The notes under the pieces: generated by a model
Seen by the model: only the letters and a program-made list of their open reading frames with translations
Told to the model about the DNA's origin: nothing
Databases searched by the model: none
In this document: in pieces, positions 45,401-54,190 of the stretch
Layout: every line of letters begins with the position of its first letter
Numbering within the stretch: position 1 is the first letter of the stretch
Source of the DNA: Methylobacter tundripaludum
Lineage (GTDB): Bacteria; Pseudomonadota; Gammaproteobacteria; Methylococcales; Methylomonadaceae
Assembly: GCF_002934365.1 (NCBI RefSeq)
Contig: NZ_PTIY01000001.1
Location: 248,001-312,000 of the forward strand
Length of the DNA: 64,000 bases
Direction of reading: 5' to 3'
Position numbers and translations under genes: made by a program

Positions 45401-46769
45401 CCGCAGCCGCCTGGAAGGTTTGGGACCGGTCACCGCCGCGCAACTGGCAGATCCGCTGGCGCTTGACATCGCCGCTATTGACCGCGCCTTAATCGCTTTG
45501 CAACAGGAAGGCTTCGTGATTCAAGGAAGGTTTACCCAGGAAAACACTGCAACCGAATGGTGCGAACGCGGCTTACTGGCGCGCATTCATCGCTATACGC
45601 TCAAGCAATTGCGCACTGAAATAGAGCCGGTAGCTCCCGCGGACTTCATGCGCTTCCTGTTTCGCTGGCACGGCCTGGATGATCCGGGCGAGGGAGAAGC
45701 CACCTTGCAACAGCGCTTATTGCAACTGGAAGGCCTCTGTCTTCCGGCCGTCAGCTGGGAGGCCGACATTCTGCCGGCCAGAATGCGTTTCTATCTGTCT
45801 TCAGATCTCGATAAATTGTGCGGCTCCGGCAAAATCACCTGGCTGCGTTTGCAAGCTCCTAGCGGGACTGCGTTGAACAAACGCAAAAACCCTGCCGGAA
45901 AATCCACCTCAATCAGCTTTATCAGCCGGCCTAATCTTCCGCACTGGCGCGCCTATGCGCCGCTGCCGGCGAATGAAGCGCTGGAGTTGTCGGGCAAAGG
46001 GCAAAAAGTCTACGATGCGCTGAAGCAATGGGGCGCCAGCTTCTTCGAAGACCTGCTGGCAGAAACCGGCCTGCTCAAATCGCAACTGGAAGAAGCGCTG
46101 GCGGAACTGGCCGCTTGGGGACTGGTTACCGCTGACAGTTTTCAGGGCTTGCGCACGCTGATCACGCCGCAGAAAATCCAGCAACGCCGCAGCAAAAAAT
46201 ATCCGCATCACGATCCGTTCGCCGCCTCCGGCCGTTGGTCGTTAAATAGGTCGAATCAGCCTGTCGAAACCGACCGCTATCAGCACTGCGAACACATCGC
46301 CCGAGTCCTGCTGCGCCGTTACGGCATTATCTTTCGCAAGCTGCTGGATCAGGAAGACATTCTGCCTCCGTGGCGGGAATTGTTATATGTGTTCCGGCAC
46401 ATGGAGGCGCGGGGCGAGCTGCGCGGCGGCCGCTTCGTGCAGGGCTTCGCCGGGGAACAATACGCCTTGCCCGAAGCGGTAAGCGCCCTCAGAGAAATCC
46501 GCAAGCAAACCGGGCAGGGCGATCTTATTGCCATCAGCGCCGCCGATCCGTTGAATTTAACCGGTCTGGTTACGCCGGGACAACGCGTACCGGGGCAGCC
46601 GGGTCAGCGCATTTTATACCGAGACGGAATTCCGATTGCCCATAGCGCGCAAGATAAAATCAGTTTTCTTGTGCGCGTTGAACCGCAGGATGAATGGCGG
46701 ATCAAGAATGCGTTGCTGCGTAAACCAAGCTTAACCGCTTACCAACACATGGCCCGCCCGCCGGTTTGA
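42441..46769 (+). CDS. lhr: Large helicase-related protein Lhr
   Basis: A 1442-residue superfamily 2 helicase. Motifs: APTGSGKTLAAF (Walker A), VTTPESLYILLTS, VDEIHALAGNKRG (DEIH box), GLSATQKPVELM, VATASLELGIDIGEVDL and RVGRSGHSLG (motif VI). The Lhr winged-helix and beta-barrel core follow, then the long C-terminal extension of the full-length bacterial form (winged-helix repeats). I start at MPLTSFHPTVAQWF, matching where the family begins; a GTG 22 codons earlier is possible. Lhr unwinds DNA-RNA hybrids and takes part in DNA repair. Monocistronic. Confidence 0.95.
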   Translation: MPLTSFHPTVAQWFNTHFDAPSDVQRQAWPVIRAGESTLIAAPTGSGKTLAAFLAAIDQLVQQGLESPLPDETRILYISPLKALSNDIHKNLELPLNGIRLALLESGLPDVAIRAQTRTGDTSTAERAAMKRQPPHILVTTPESLYILLTSDSGREMLSPVRSVIVDEIHALAGNKRGAHLSLSLERLTQLTATPPVRIGLSATQKPVELMAHFLTGTQTTQCTIIDTGHKRQRDLQIEVTGSPLEAVMAAEVWGEIYNRLEQLIEQHRTTLIFVNTRRLAERVAAALAERLGEEFVTSHHGSLAKEHRLAAEQRLKQGTLKALVATASLELGIDIGEVDLVCQLASPHAISTFLQRVGRSGHSLGATPKGRLFPLSRDDLVECTAMMAAIQRDELDHISIPEHPLDVLAQQIVAEIAGREWHENDLYQAFSAAWPYRELTHEQFIDVVKMLSDGFHTRRGRRGAYLHRDAVHGMLRPRKGARLTALINGGAIPDQFDYDVILQPEGIFVGTLNEDFAFESLPGDIFQLGNSSYRMLKIEQGRVYVEDAHGQPPNIPFWIGEAPGRSDELSLAVSDLRATVDAKLEQGEDEAYRYLKENLLLPHAAAEQLAQYLAAAKAALTVLPTQQKIVFERFFDETGDMHFVIHSAYGSRINRAWGLALRKRFCRRFNFELQAAAGEDTIVLSLGPTHSFPLDEPAQYLKAATVKDILIQALLAAPMFPSRWRWVANTALAVPRNRAGKKVPAYFQRNDAEDLIALVFPDQLACQENIAGNREIPDHPLVNQTLSDCLHELMDIDGLERLLTGIEQGTITVIARDLASPSPLALEILNARPYAFLDDAPAEERRTLAVQQRRFMDPQSAADIGRLNPEAVERVRIEAWPEAHTPDELHDALVVLGFLTETEGARGPLSDLHDNLAHGWPSLMESLQKSKRATVMTLADDTRLWIAAERLEVLQLLFPKAVIHPFIAPVAAGEASDRDSAATEIIRSRLEGLGPVTAAQLADPLALDIAAIDRALIALQQEGFVIQGRFTQENTATEWCERGLLARIHRYTLKQLRTEIEPVAPADFMRFLFRWHGLDDPGEGEATLQQRLLQLEGLCLPAVSWEADILPARMRFYLSSDLDKLCGSGKITWLRLQAPSGTALNKRKNPAGKSTSISFISRPNLPHWRAYAPLPANEALELSGKGQKVYDALKQWGASFFEDLLAETGLLKSQLEEALAELAAWGLVTADSFQGLRTLITPQKIQQRRSKKYPHHDPFAASGRWSLNRSNQPVETDRYQHCEHIARVLLRRYGIIFRKLLDQEDILPPWRELLYVFRHMEARGELRGGRFVQGFAGEQYALPEAVSALREIRKQTGQGDLIAISAADPLNLTGLVTPGQRVPGQPGQRILYRDGIPIAHSAQDKISFLVRVEPQDEWRIKNALLRKPSLTAYQHMARPPV

Positions 46770-46831
46770 TCTGTTTTTTAACGGCAACCTCATATGAAAT
46801 AACTTGAGCAAGTTTTATTTTTCATTTTTTA

Positions 46832-46894
46832 ACCATGAAGGACATGAAGCGGCATGAAGGTTTAAGCCTTCATGTCCTTCATGCTCTTCATGGT
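46832..46894. repeat. Inverted repeat of the ACCATGAAGGACATGAAG family
   Basis: Left arm ACCATGAAGGACATGAAGC... and right arm ...GTCCTTCATGCTCTTCATGGT form a 63-bp near-perfect hairpin after lhr. A second copy of the family is at 56668-56730. It may double as a terminator or mRNA stabiliser for lhr. Confidence 0.85.
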
Positions 46895-46932
46895 AATTGC
46901 CTAAATTAATTGATGCACGATCCCAAGTTGCC

Positions 46933-46959
46933 GATTCCGTTCGTGGTGAGCTTGTCGAA
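46933..46959. repeat. Exact second copy of the 27-bp repeat at 37067-37093
   Basis: Begins GATTCCGTTCGTGGTGAGC and matches the first copy over 27 bases in the same orientation. It lies just downstream of the pilR stop. Confidence 0.9.
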
Positions 46960-46988
46960 TTGTTAAGCGCTTCTTTAGCGAGCGGGGC

Positions 46989-48332
46989 TCAATAATCCAT
47001 ATCGAGCTGCTTCAAACGATAGCATAACGACCTGAGCGACAGCCCCAGCTGTTCGGCGGCGGCGGTTTTATCCCAGTTGTTGTCTTCCAGCGCCTGGGTG
47101 ACGGCTTTTCTTTCAATTTTTTCCAGATGTTCCGCCAATGATCCCAAGGAGGGGTCAAAATCCTGCGATTTAGCGACCTTCCGGCTGTCTGCCGGCAGAT
47201 TCAAATCGTCTATCTCGATGCTGCTGCCGTCATACAACGCAAGCGCCCGCTCCAGGATATTTTCAAGCTCGCGCACATTGCCCGGAAAATGATAGCGTTG
47301 CAATGCCGCTAATGCCGATGCCGACAAGACCGGCCTATGCTGGCTGTCGGCATCGGTCAGTTTGACTAATATATGATCGACAAGGACCGGTATATCGCCG
47401 GGCCGCTCCCGCAACGGCGGGACATGAAGATCGATCACATTGATACGGTAATATAAATCCTGCCTGAAACTGCCGTCCTTAACCATATCGCCAAGGTTTT
47501 TATGGGTCGCGCTGAGCAAACGAATATCGACCGGGATTTCCTGCTGCTCTCCGACCGGGCGGATCTTTTTTTCCTGGATCGCGCGCAGTAATTTGACTTG
47601 CAGCGGCAGCGGCAGGTCGGCGACTTCATCAAGAAACAGGGTGCCGCCTTCCGCGGCTTGAAAAAAGCCTTTTTTGTCGCTGACCGCCCCGGTGAAACTG
47701 CCTTTTTTATGACCGAAAAATTCGCTTTCCATCAGCTCGTGCGGAATCGCTCCGCAGTTAATCGCGACAAAAGCATGGTCGCTACGGGAGCTGCGCTGAT
47801 GAATCAGCCTTGCAACCAGTTCCTTGCCGGAGCCTGATTCGCCGCTGATATAGACCGGGGCCTGGCTGCGGGCGAGTTTATCTATTTTTGCCCGGATCTC
47901 CTGCATGATTACTGATTCGCCCAGCAGCGAGTCGCGCGGTTGCCTTGCTTTAACAGAGCCTGCTTCGGAAAGTTTTAACGCATTGTTAACGAGCAATCTC
48001 AGCGCGGACAAGTCAACCGGTTTGGACACAAAATCGAAAGCGCCTTTTTTCATCGCCAGAATGGCCGACTCCATATTGCCGTGCGCGGTAATAACGGCAA
48101 CCGGTATCGAATCGGGAAGCGTTTGTATGAAATCGACCAGCTCCAGGCCGTTGCCGTCCGGCAGTTTCATGTCGGTCAGGCAAAGATCGAAGGGCTTTTG
48201 CCGCAACAAGGCCTTGGCTCCGGCAACGTTTTCAGCGCTGCAGGTCTGGATAGCCATCCTGTTCAGCGTGATTTCCAACAGCTCCCGGATATCGGGCTCG
48301 TCGTCTACAATCAATGCCAATGGTTTATTCAT
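46989..48332 (-). CDS. pilR: Sigma-54-dependent response regulator PilR
   Basis: A 447-residue NtrC-family regulator: receiver domain (LIVDDEPDIRELLEITL, phospho-acceptor in CLTDMKLPDGNG), AAA+ domain with Walker A GESGSGKELVARLIH, the sigma-54 contact loop GSFTGA (GAFTGA in most members) and Walker B GGTLFLDEVADLPL, and a C-terminal Fis-type helix-turn-helix (WDKTAAAEQLGLSLRSLCYR). With PilS it controls type IV pilin transcription. The start is the ATG at 48330-48332, which overlaps the pilS stop as ATGA. Confidence 0.92.
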   Translation of the reverse strand: MNKPLALIVDDEPDIRELLEITLNRMAIQTCSAENVAGAKALLRQKPFDLCLTDMKLPDGNGLELVDFIQTLPDSIPVAVITAHGNMESAILAMKKGAFDFVSKPVDLSALRLLVNNALKLSEAGSVKARQPRDSLLGESVIMQEIRAKIDKLARSQAPVYISGESGSGKELVARLIHQRSSRSDHAFVAINCGAIPHELMESEFFGHKKGSFTGAVSDKKGFFQAAEGGTLFLDEVADLPLPLQVKLLRAIQEKKIRPVGEQQEIPVDIRLLSATHKNLGDMVKDGSFRQDLYYRINVIDLHVPPLRERPGDIPVLVDHILVKLTDADSQHRPVLSASALAALQRYHFPGNVRELENILERALALYDGSSIEIDDLNLPADSRKVAKSQDFDPSLGSLAEHLEKIERKAVTQALEDNNWDKTAAAEQLGLSLRSLCYRLKQLDMDY

Positions 48333-49957
48333 AGTTCGATTCTGGTCTGTTCCGCATTTAACAAGCAAAGCCGAAAACAACTCCGGTTATCGGCCGTTAA
48401 ATAATAGCTCAATTTCGCCTGATTTAATTCGGCCAGCTCTCTTGAGATATAAAGGCCTAATCCCGTACCGCTAGACGATGTGGTAAAAAAAGGTTCAAAC
48501 AGGTGGATCTGGTGTTTGCGGCTGATGCCGGAACCGTTATCGACGACTTCTATGCAGGGCGCCTGTCGTATCGCGAAAGCGCGTAAAATGATTGGCCCGG
48601 CTTCGGGCTTTCCGTATTTCAGTGCATTCCGGCACAGATTGTCCATAATCTGCCTTAAATGGCCCGGATCTATCAGTGCGCATAAGGATTCCGCAGGGCA
48701 CGAGAGCTTGAACGCATCGATGTTCACATTGTGTTCAAGCGTGAAATTGTTCAGGTAACTGTCCAGCCACGGCTTTAGCTGGATCTTTTCCCGTCTTGAG
48801 TCGGTTCTTCTGGATAGCTGTAAAATATCGTCAATAATATGGTTGACGCGGACCGAGTGGGTTTGGATGATTTCAGTCAGCCGCCGGTCCTGGCCGGATA
48901 ACAGCGGGTTTTCCGAGAGCAATTGCCCTGCATGGCTGATAGCGCCCAAGGGGTTGCGTATTTCGTGGGCAATGCTGGCGGTGAGCCGGCCCAGCGATGC
49001 CAGCTTGCTTTGCTGCACCTGCTGGTTATAAAGCGCAATATCCTCGAGAATGATCATGTAAAAAAATTCATGAGCTGTCGGCAGGGGCATGAACCGGCTA
49101 TGAATTTCGGACTGGTTCGGCAGTTGCAGCAGCGCAAGATTCTGTTCGGGATCGGACAGCCAGGTTTGAAATGCCTGCGATAAATGGTCCGAAATGTCGC
49201 TCAGCGTGACCGGCAGCACCGGTAAATTTGCCAGCCGTAATGCCGACTCATTGGCCATCTGAATCGCCTGCTGCTTGTTGGCGATAATGATGCCCGATTG
49301 CAGATGCTGGATAATGTATTTGTTCAGGTCCTCGAGTTTGGTAATGGTTTTTTTCTGTTGATCGGCCAACCGTAATATTTGTTCGCTACGCTTTGCGAGG
49401 ATATAGGACAGCAAGGCGATGGTAAAAAATGAAGCGCCCAGCATTCCGGCGTTGGCATAAGAAGTCGAATGAAAACTGTGCATGTGGGCGGCAACGACTT
49501 GTTCGGCCAATACGGCCAGACTGGCCATCGCGGCAAATACCATCGCGCAGCGGCCGCCGATCAACAAGCCGCCCGCCGCGATGGATACCGCAAGCAAGGC
49601 GCCCATGCCGCTGTTGATACCGCCGGAGGCATGCATGATCAAGGTCAGAATGAATATGTCGGTAAAAATGAGCAGTTGCGCCTGCGTCGTGTAGCTCGTC
49701 AGCCGCCAGGCTATGCAGATGCCCGACAGGATTGACAGCAGCAAGTAGCTTTGGCTGGTGTAGACGAATAATCGGCTGTCGTAAGTGCCGAGCAATGAAG
49801 ACCCTGAATACTTGTAAAACAACACAACAAACAAACCGGCCAGGATAAGCCGATAGCCTAAAAACACTTTCAGCAATAACCAGGCTTGTTGGGCGGGAAT
49901 GCCGTAACCTTTGGAGAACGGGCAGGGATAAATGGTCTCGTCGGTATTTGGCGGCAT
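48329..49957 (-). CDS. pilS: Two-component sensor kinase PilS
   Basis: A 542-residue membrane histidine kinase: about six transmembrane helices in residues 25-200, a linker/PAS region, the H-box LTASIAHEIRNPLGAISHAG with the phosphorylated histidine, and the ATPase domain (MDNLCRNALKYG, VVDNGSGIS, GTGLGLYISRELAELNQ). The topology and coupling to pilR match PilS of Pseudomonas. No pilin gene is in the window. Confidence 0.9.
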   Translation of the reverse strand: MPPNTDETIYPCPFSKGYGIPAQQAWLLLKVFLGYRLILAGLFVVLFYKYSGSSLLGTYDSRLFVYTSQSYLLLSILSGICIAWRLTSYTTQAQLLIFTDIFILTLIMHASGGINSGMGALLAVSIAAGGLLIGGRCAMVFAAMASLAVLAEQVVAAHMHSFHSTSYANAGMLGASFFTIALLSYILAKRSEQILRLADQQKKTITKLEDLNKYIIQHLQSGIIIANKQQAIQMANESALRLANLPVLPVTLSDISDHLSQAFQTWLSDPEQNLALLQLPNQSEIHSRFMPLPTAHEFFYMIILEDIALYNQQVQQSKLASLGRLTASIAHEIRNPLGAISHAGQLLSENPLLSGQDRRLTEIIQTHSVRVNHIIDDILQLSRRTDSRREKIQLKPWLDSYLNNFTLEHNVNIDAFKLSCPAESLCALIDPGHLRQIMDNLCRNALKYGKPEAGPIILRAFAIRQAPCIEVVDNGSGISRKHQIHLFEPFFTTSSSGTGLGLYISRELAELNQAKLSYYLTADNRSCFRLCLLNAEQTRIEL

Positions 49958-49992
49958 GTCGGTTTTTAGAATGGCGTTTTGCAGGGACTTGA

Positions 49993-50050
49993 GAGGTTAA
50001 AGGCGCAAGGCGAAAAAACCTTGCGCCTTGCACCTTGAACCTTGTACCTT
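49993..50050. repeat. Dispersed inverted repeat (AAGGCGCAAGGCGAA family)
   Basis: GGTTAAAGGCGCAAGGCG (left) pairs imperfectly with CCTTGCGCCTTGCACCTTG (right), with AAAAAA between. Located in the gap between pilS and sucC. Word family shared with 1353-1443, 32270-32337 and 61378-61425. Confidence 0.8.
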
Positions 50051-50124
50051 AATCGTAGCATTTAGTTGTCATCCGTGTGTGAAAAATACCCGCCGGACCT
50101 TACCGGTCAATCGAGGAGTCGTAA

Positions 50125-51294
50125 ATGAATATTCATGAATACCAGGCTAAACAGTTGTTTCTGCATTACGCGATACCGGCGCCTGACGGCAAGCAGGCGG
50201 CCTCGCCCGAAGGCGCCGAACAGGTTGCCAAGGAGCTGGGCGGCGAGAGCTGGGTGGTTAAAGCACAGGTTCACGCAGGCGGCCGGGGCAAGGTCGGCGG
50301 CGTCAAGCTGGCCAAGAGTCCGGCTGAAGTGGCCGGATTCAGCCGGGACATGCTCGGAAAACGGCTGGTGACCAAGCAGACCGGCGCGGAAGGACTGCCG
50401 ATCAACTCAGTGCTGATCGAAAAGACCTACCCGATCAAGCGCGAACTCTATTTGAGCGTATTGGTCGACCGTGGCAGTCAGCGCATTATTTTTATCGCCT
50501 CGGCAGCGGGCGGCATGGATATAGAAACCGTCGCCCACGAAACGCCCGAGCAGATTATCACCGTTCCGGTCCATCCTGCCGCGGGCCTTCAAGGCTATCA
50601 ATGCCGGAAAGTCGCCTACGCCTTAGGACTTAAAGGCGCGCAGATCAAAGCGCTGGGCAAAATCATGCAAGGCTTGTACGACCTGTTTTTAGCCAAGGAC
50701 GCCAGCCAGATTGAAATTAACCCGCTGATAGAAACCGACAGCGGCGAACTGATGGCGCTGGATGCCAAGATCAATTTCGACGATAACGCAGTCGAAGCGC
50801 ATCCCGATATAAGGGCGATGAAAGATCCCGCTCAAGAAGATGAAAAAGAAAACAAAGCCCAGCAATTCGGGCTCAATTACATCACCCTGGAAGGCAATAT
50901 AGGCTGCATGGTCAACGGCGCGGGACTGGCAATGGCGACGATGGACCTGGTTAAACTGAAAGGCGGACAACCGGCCAATTTTCTCGATGTCGGCGGCGGC
51001 ACCAGCGTTGAAAAAGTCTGCGAGGCGTTCAAACTGATCCTGTCGGATCATAGCGTCAAGGCGGTCTTGGTGAATATTTTCGGCGGCATCGTCCAATGCG
51101 ACATTATCGCGGCCGGTATTTTGGCCGCCGTCGAACAGGTTCATGTCGCGGTACCGGTGGTAGTGCGCCTGGAAGGCACCAATGCCGAACAGGGCCGGGC
51201 CTTGTTAAGCAACACCGGATTGAATCTTTATGCGGCGGATGATTTGGCGCACGCCGCGGAACAAGTCGTCGCACTGGCTAAGGAGGCCGCATGA
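50125..51294 (+). CDS. sucC: Succinyl-CoA (or malyl-CoA) synthetase beta subunit
   Basis: A 389-residue ATP-grasp subunit: [20 protein letters not shown] at the N-terminus, [40 protein letters not shown], and [20 protein letters not shown] with [11 protein letters not shown] (CoA-ligase domain). It forms the acyl-CoA synthetase with the next gene. In methylotrophs the close relative MtkA (malate thiokinase of the serine cycle) is hard to tell apart by eye, and no other serine-cycle or TCA gene is adjacent to decide. An AGGAGTCGTAA site precedes the start. Confidence 0.9.
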   Translation: MNIHEYQAKQLFLHYAIPAPDGKQAASPEGAEQVAKELGGESWVVKAQVHAGGRGKVGGVKLAKSPAEVAGFSRDMLGKRLVTKQTGAEGLPINSVLIEKTYPIKRELYLSVLVDRGSQRIIFIASAAGGMDIETVAHETPEQIITVPVHPAAGLQGYQCRKVAYALGLKGAQIKALGKIMQGLYDLFLAKDASQIEINPLIETDSGELMALDAKINFDDNAVEAHPDIRAMKDPAQEDEKENKAQQFGLNYITLEGNIGCMVNGAGLAMATMDLVKLKGGQPANFLDVGGGTSVEKVCEAFKLILSDHSVKAVLVNIFGGIVQCDIIAAGILAAVEQVHVAVPVVVRLEGTNAEQGRALLSNTGLNLYAADDLAHAAEQVVALAKEAA

Positions 51295-52157
51295 GCATTT
51301 TAATCGATAAAGACACTAAAGTGATTTGCCAGGGCTTTACCGGCAAACAAGGCACGTTTCATTCCCAACAGGCGCTGGACTACGGCACAAAGTTGGTCGG
51401 CGGCGTTACCCCGGAACGCGGCGGCGAAACCCATTTGGGTTTGCCGGTGTTCAACACCGTGCAGGATGCGGTCAACGATACCGGAGCCACCGCCAGCGTC
51501 ATTTACGTGCCGCCTTTTTACGCGGCCGACGCGATTCTGGAAGCCGTCGATGCCGGGATACAACTGATCGTCTGCATCACCGAAGGCATACCCATATTGC
51601 AAATGCTGCGGGTTAAAGCGGCGATGGCAGGTACCGGCGCATTGCTGATCGGACCGAACTGCCCCGGCGTGATCACCCCCGGCGCATGCAAAATCGGCAT
51701 CATGCCCGGCCATATCCACCGGCCCGGATCGATCGGCATCGTGTCGCGCTCCGGCACCTTGACCTATGAATCGGTGCATCAAACCACCGCGCAAGGCTTG
51801 GGGCAAAGCACCTGCGTCGGCATCGGCGGCGACCCGATCCACGGCATGAACTTCGTCGACGTGCTGAGCCGTTTTCAGGCCGACGACCAAACCAAAGGCA
51901 TCGTGATGGTCGGAGAAATCGGCGGCGGCGAGGAAGAAGACGCCGCGGAATATATCAAAGCCCACGTCACCAAGCCTGTGGTTGCATATATCGCAGGACA
52001 AACCGCGCCTCCCGGAAAGCGCATGGGCCATGCCGGCGCGATTGTGACCGGCGGCAAAGGCACGGCGGAAGGTAAAGTCGCCGCGCTGAAAGCGGCAGGG
52101 ATTGAAGTGGTCAGTTCGCCGACCGATATTGGGGTGGCGATGAAGCGGTGCTTGTAA
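51291..52157 (+). CDS. sucD: Succinyl-CoA (or malyl-CoA) synthetase alpha subunit
   Basis: A 288-residue subunit, the usual SucD length. It has the CoA-binding Rossmann domain ([18 protein letters not shown]), [11 protein letters not shown], and the phosphohistidine region [20 protein letters not shown]. Its start overlaps the sucC stop by four bases (ATGA). Same SucD/MtkB ambiguity as for the beta subunit. Confidence 0.9.
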   Translation: MSILIDKDTKVICQGFTGKQGTFHSQQALDYGTKLVGGVTPERGGETHLGLPVFNTVQDAVNDTGATASVIYVPPFYAADAILEAVDAGIQLIVCITEGIPILQMLRVKAAMAGTGALLIGPNCPGVITPGACKIGIMPGHIHRPGSIGIVSRSGTLTYESVHQTTAQGLGQSTCVGIGGDPIHGMNFVDVLSRFQADDQTKGIVMVGEIGGGEEEDAAEYIKAHVTKPVVAYIAGQTAPPGKRMGHAGAIVTGGKGTAEGKVAALKAAGIEVVSSPTDIGVAMKRCL

Positions 52158-52171
52158 GAGGAAGGAATGAT

Positions 52172-52204
52172 CGTAGCGGGCCGGAAAACTCGGCAGCCGC
52201 TACG
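52172..52204. terminator. Stem-loop between convergent sucD and mltB
   Basis: CGTAGCGG and CCGCTACG form a perfect 8-bp outer stem enclosing GCCG-GAAAACT-CGGC. It lies 15 bp after the sucD stop and about 30 bp from the mltB stop. There is no T-run. Confidence 0.55.
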
Positions 52205-52231
52205 TTCGACCGGTCAGGCGAGGCGCAACGC

Positions 52232-53260
52232 TCAACGCCGGGCAAGATAGCTTGCCACCCTGTTGTCCGACTGATAAATGCCGCGCTTTATGGCCTGAGC
52301 CAATTGATGCACCGCCATTGCGTATTTATCGCTGTTATTGTATTTCTTGATCACCTTAAAATTGGGATGGACGCGCCAGTATTCGCTGCCGTTGGTTGCG
52401 CTCAGCTCAATGGTTGCGTCGCCGCTATAGCCTTTGGCTTGTTCCGCTACCGGCATTTTGCTTTGCCAGCCGTTACGTGAAAAATAATGCGCTACGCTGC
52501 CGATCGCATCGTACTGATCCCAAAGATTTCGATGCCCATCGTTGTTGAAATCGACCGCCAAGGTGCGGAAACTGCTGGGCATAAACTGACCCAAGCCCAT
52601 TGCACCGGCCCAGGAACCGACCGGTTTAAGAGGCTCGTAGCCTTCTTCGCGGGTCATCAGCAAGAAGTTCTCCAGCTCCGAGGTAAAAAACTTGGAGCGC
52701 CGCTGGGTGTCGAATGCCAGCGTAGTCAACGCATCGAGAATGCGCGTTTTGCCGACATTGCGGCCGAAAAAGGTTTCCACGCCGATAATCGCAACAATAT
52801 ATTCGGGATCGACGCCGTAAGTAACGCTGGCTTTCTGGATCGCATCCGCATTACTGCTCCAAAAGGCTATGCCGTTATTGATATGCGCATCGGTGATGAA
52901 TTGCTGACGGTAGCGCGTCCAGCCACCCACCTTCGGGTGAGCGGGTTTGGGACCGTGGTATTGCGGCGGATTTTCCAGGCGAATAACGTAATCCAGGCGC
53001 TTGGCCTGCGAAAACAAACCGTTCAAATAGCTTTCCGAAAAACCGTGTTCTTGCACCATGTGCCGGATAAAGTTTTGCACCGGCTGTGAATGGGCATACG
53101 CCCCGGTTAATATCTGCGCTTGATCCTCAACCGAACGATTGGGAATAGTGCCGGTAACTTGATCAGGCGCATCGGTTTTAACCGCCGGATTGCTGGCGCA
53201 TCCGCTAAGCGCGAGCGCCAAAGCCAGTTTAAATAAGCGTTTACAGACTGTGTTTTTCAC
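52232..53260 (-). CDS. mltB: Membrane-bound lytic murein transglycosylase B
   Basis: A 342-residue lipoprotein. The signal sequence KRLFKLALALALSGCASNP ends in a lipobox (LSGC). The catalytic domain shows YIVAIIGVETFFGRNVG with the active glutamate, then GSWAGAMGLGQFMPSSFR and DQYDAIGSVAHYFSRNGW. It cleaves peptidoglycan glycan strands, giving 1,6-anhydro ends, from the outer-membrane inner face. I start at the GTG at 53258-53260, preceded by AAAGAGACAACC; the frame opens 21 codons earlier without a signal-peptide-like start. Confidence 0.94.
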   Translation of the reverse strand: MKNTVCKRLFKLALALALSGCASNPAVKTDAPDQVTGTIPNRSVEDQAQILTGAYAHSQPVQNFIRHMVQEHGFSESYLNGLFSQAKRLDYVIRLENPPQYHGPKPAHPKVGGWTRYRQQFITDAHINNGIAFWSSNADAIQKASVTYGVDPEYIVAIIGVETFFGRNVGKTRILDALTTLAFDTQRRSKFFTSELENFLLMTREEGYEPLKPVGSWAGAMGLGQFMPSSFRTLAVDFNNDGHRNLWDQYDAIGSVAHYFSRNGWQSKMPVAEQAKGYSGDATIELSATNGSEYWRVHPNFKVIKKYNNSDKYAMAVHQLAQAIKRGIYQSDNRVASYLARR

Positions 53261-53369
53261 GGTTGTCTCTTTGTTGTTAAGCGATGCAGAACGCGAAGCT
53301 CCGCTGGAGTGTTCGTTAGGCAATATTTTTCTTATAAAAAATCAATAGAACATGACTATATTAGTTTCA

Positions 53370-53651
53370 TTATAAATACAACTTCGAGTATGACTTCGTA
53401 AGTTTGCTACGTTTTGCAGGAACTTGCTTAGGATTTTTCAATCCGGTGATTTGCTTGGTATATTGCCCTACCCATTGATTCACTGTATTTTTACCTAATT
53501 CAAGTACAAGTTCATCATATCGTCTTTGCCAAGAAAGCTGCCGTTCTATTGCAAGAAATACATCCTCAATAAGATCTTCACCGTATGGCTGTGAAATAGC
53601 TTCAAGCACTTTACTTACAAGTTCATCAACCCCTTGTGTTTTTTTGGTCAT
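53370..53651 (-). CDS. Small hypothetical protein (93 aa)
   Basis: A 93-residue, helix-rich, basic-tailed protein (VSKVLEAISQPYGEDLIEDV, then LSWQRRYDELVLELGKNTVN, and a Lys-rich end AKRSKLTKSYSKLYL). It is AT-rich compared with neighbours. The N-terminal MTKKTQGVDELV and the acidic/basic split suggest a small DNA-associated protein, but I recognise no family. Confidence 0.6.
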   Translation of the reverse strand: MTKKTQGVDELVSKVLEAISQPYGEDLIEDVFLAIERQLSWQRRYDELVLELGKNTVNQWVGQYTKQITGLKNPKQVPAKRSKLTKSYSKLYL

Positions 53652-53692
53652 ACTATTTACCTTGAAGTTACCTAATCATATGCATGAGGCAA

Positions 53693-54190
53693 TTATTTCA
53701 TTTTCATCTTCAGGCCCGCACTGCAAAAAAACACCTGATCGCAATGCTGTCCCATCAGTTGAGCCGCTTTACCGGACAGATCGACAAACTGCCTAGCCAG
53801 GCGGTTGTCGGCAATGACGCTGAGTCCGACTTCATTGTGCACCAGCACCATGTCACAAGTTAACTGTAGCACCGCTTCCAGTTCTTGCAAAATATCCGCT
53901 TCGGGAATTTGATGATAAAGCTGGTTGTTCAGCCACATCGACACGCATTCAACCAAAACCGGCCCCCGGCATTTTTGCAATGCTTCAAGCAGTTTAACGG
54001 GTTCTTCGATAGTGGCAAATAAATCTTCGCGGCGTTGCTGATGAACGCGGATACGCGCCTGCATCTCGTCATCAAAAACCTCGTTCGTCGCCAGATAGTA
54101 GGGTTTATCGGCTGAGGCTTGCTCTAAAATATACGCCTCCGCCAACCGCGACTTCCCGCTTTTGATGCCGCCTATAAACAGTGTTTTCAT
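53693..54190 (-). CDS. cobU: Adenosylcobinamide kinase / adenosylcobinamide-phosphate guanylyltransferase
   Basis: A 165-residue enzyme with the P-loop GGIKSGKSRLAEAYIL at the N-terminus, RREDLFATIEEP, LVECVSMWLNN and VHNEVGLSVIADNRLARQFV, all typical of CobU/CobP. It phosphorylates adenosylcobinamide and adds GMP in nucleotide-loop assembly. Its start overlaps the cbiB stop by four bases. Last gene of the cob cluster. Confidence 0.95.
   Translation of the reverse strand: MKTLFIGGIKSGKSRLAEAYILEQASADKPYYLATNEVFDDEMQARIRVHQQRREDLFATIEEPVKLLEALQKCRGPVLVECVSMWLNNQLYHQIPEADILQELEAVLQLTCDMVLVHNEVGLSVIADNRLARQFVDLSGKAAQLMGQHCDQVFFCSAGLKMKMK

Noticed and set aside
51300-52031. 243-residue minus-strand frame inside sucD
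   Set aside because: Antisense shadow; histidine/aspartate-rich composition without any motif.
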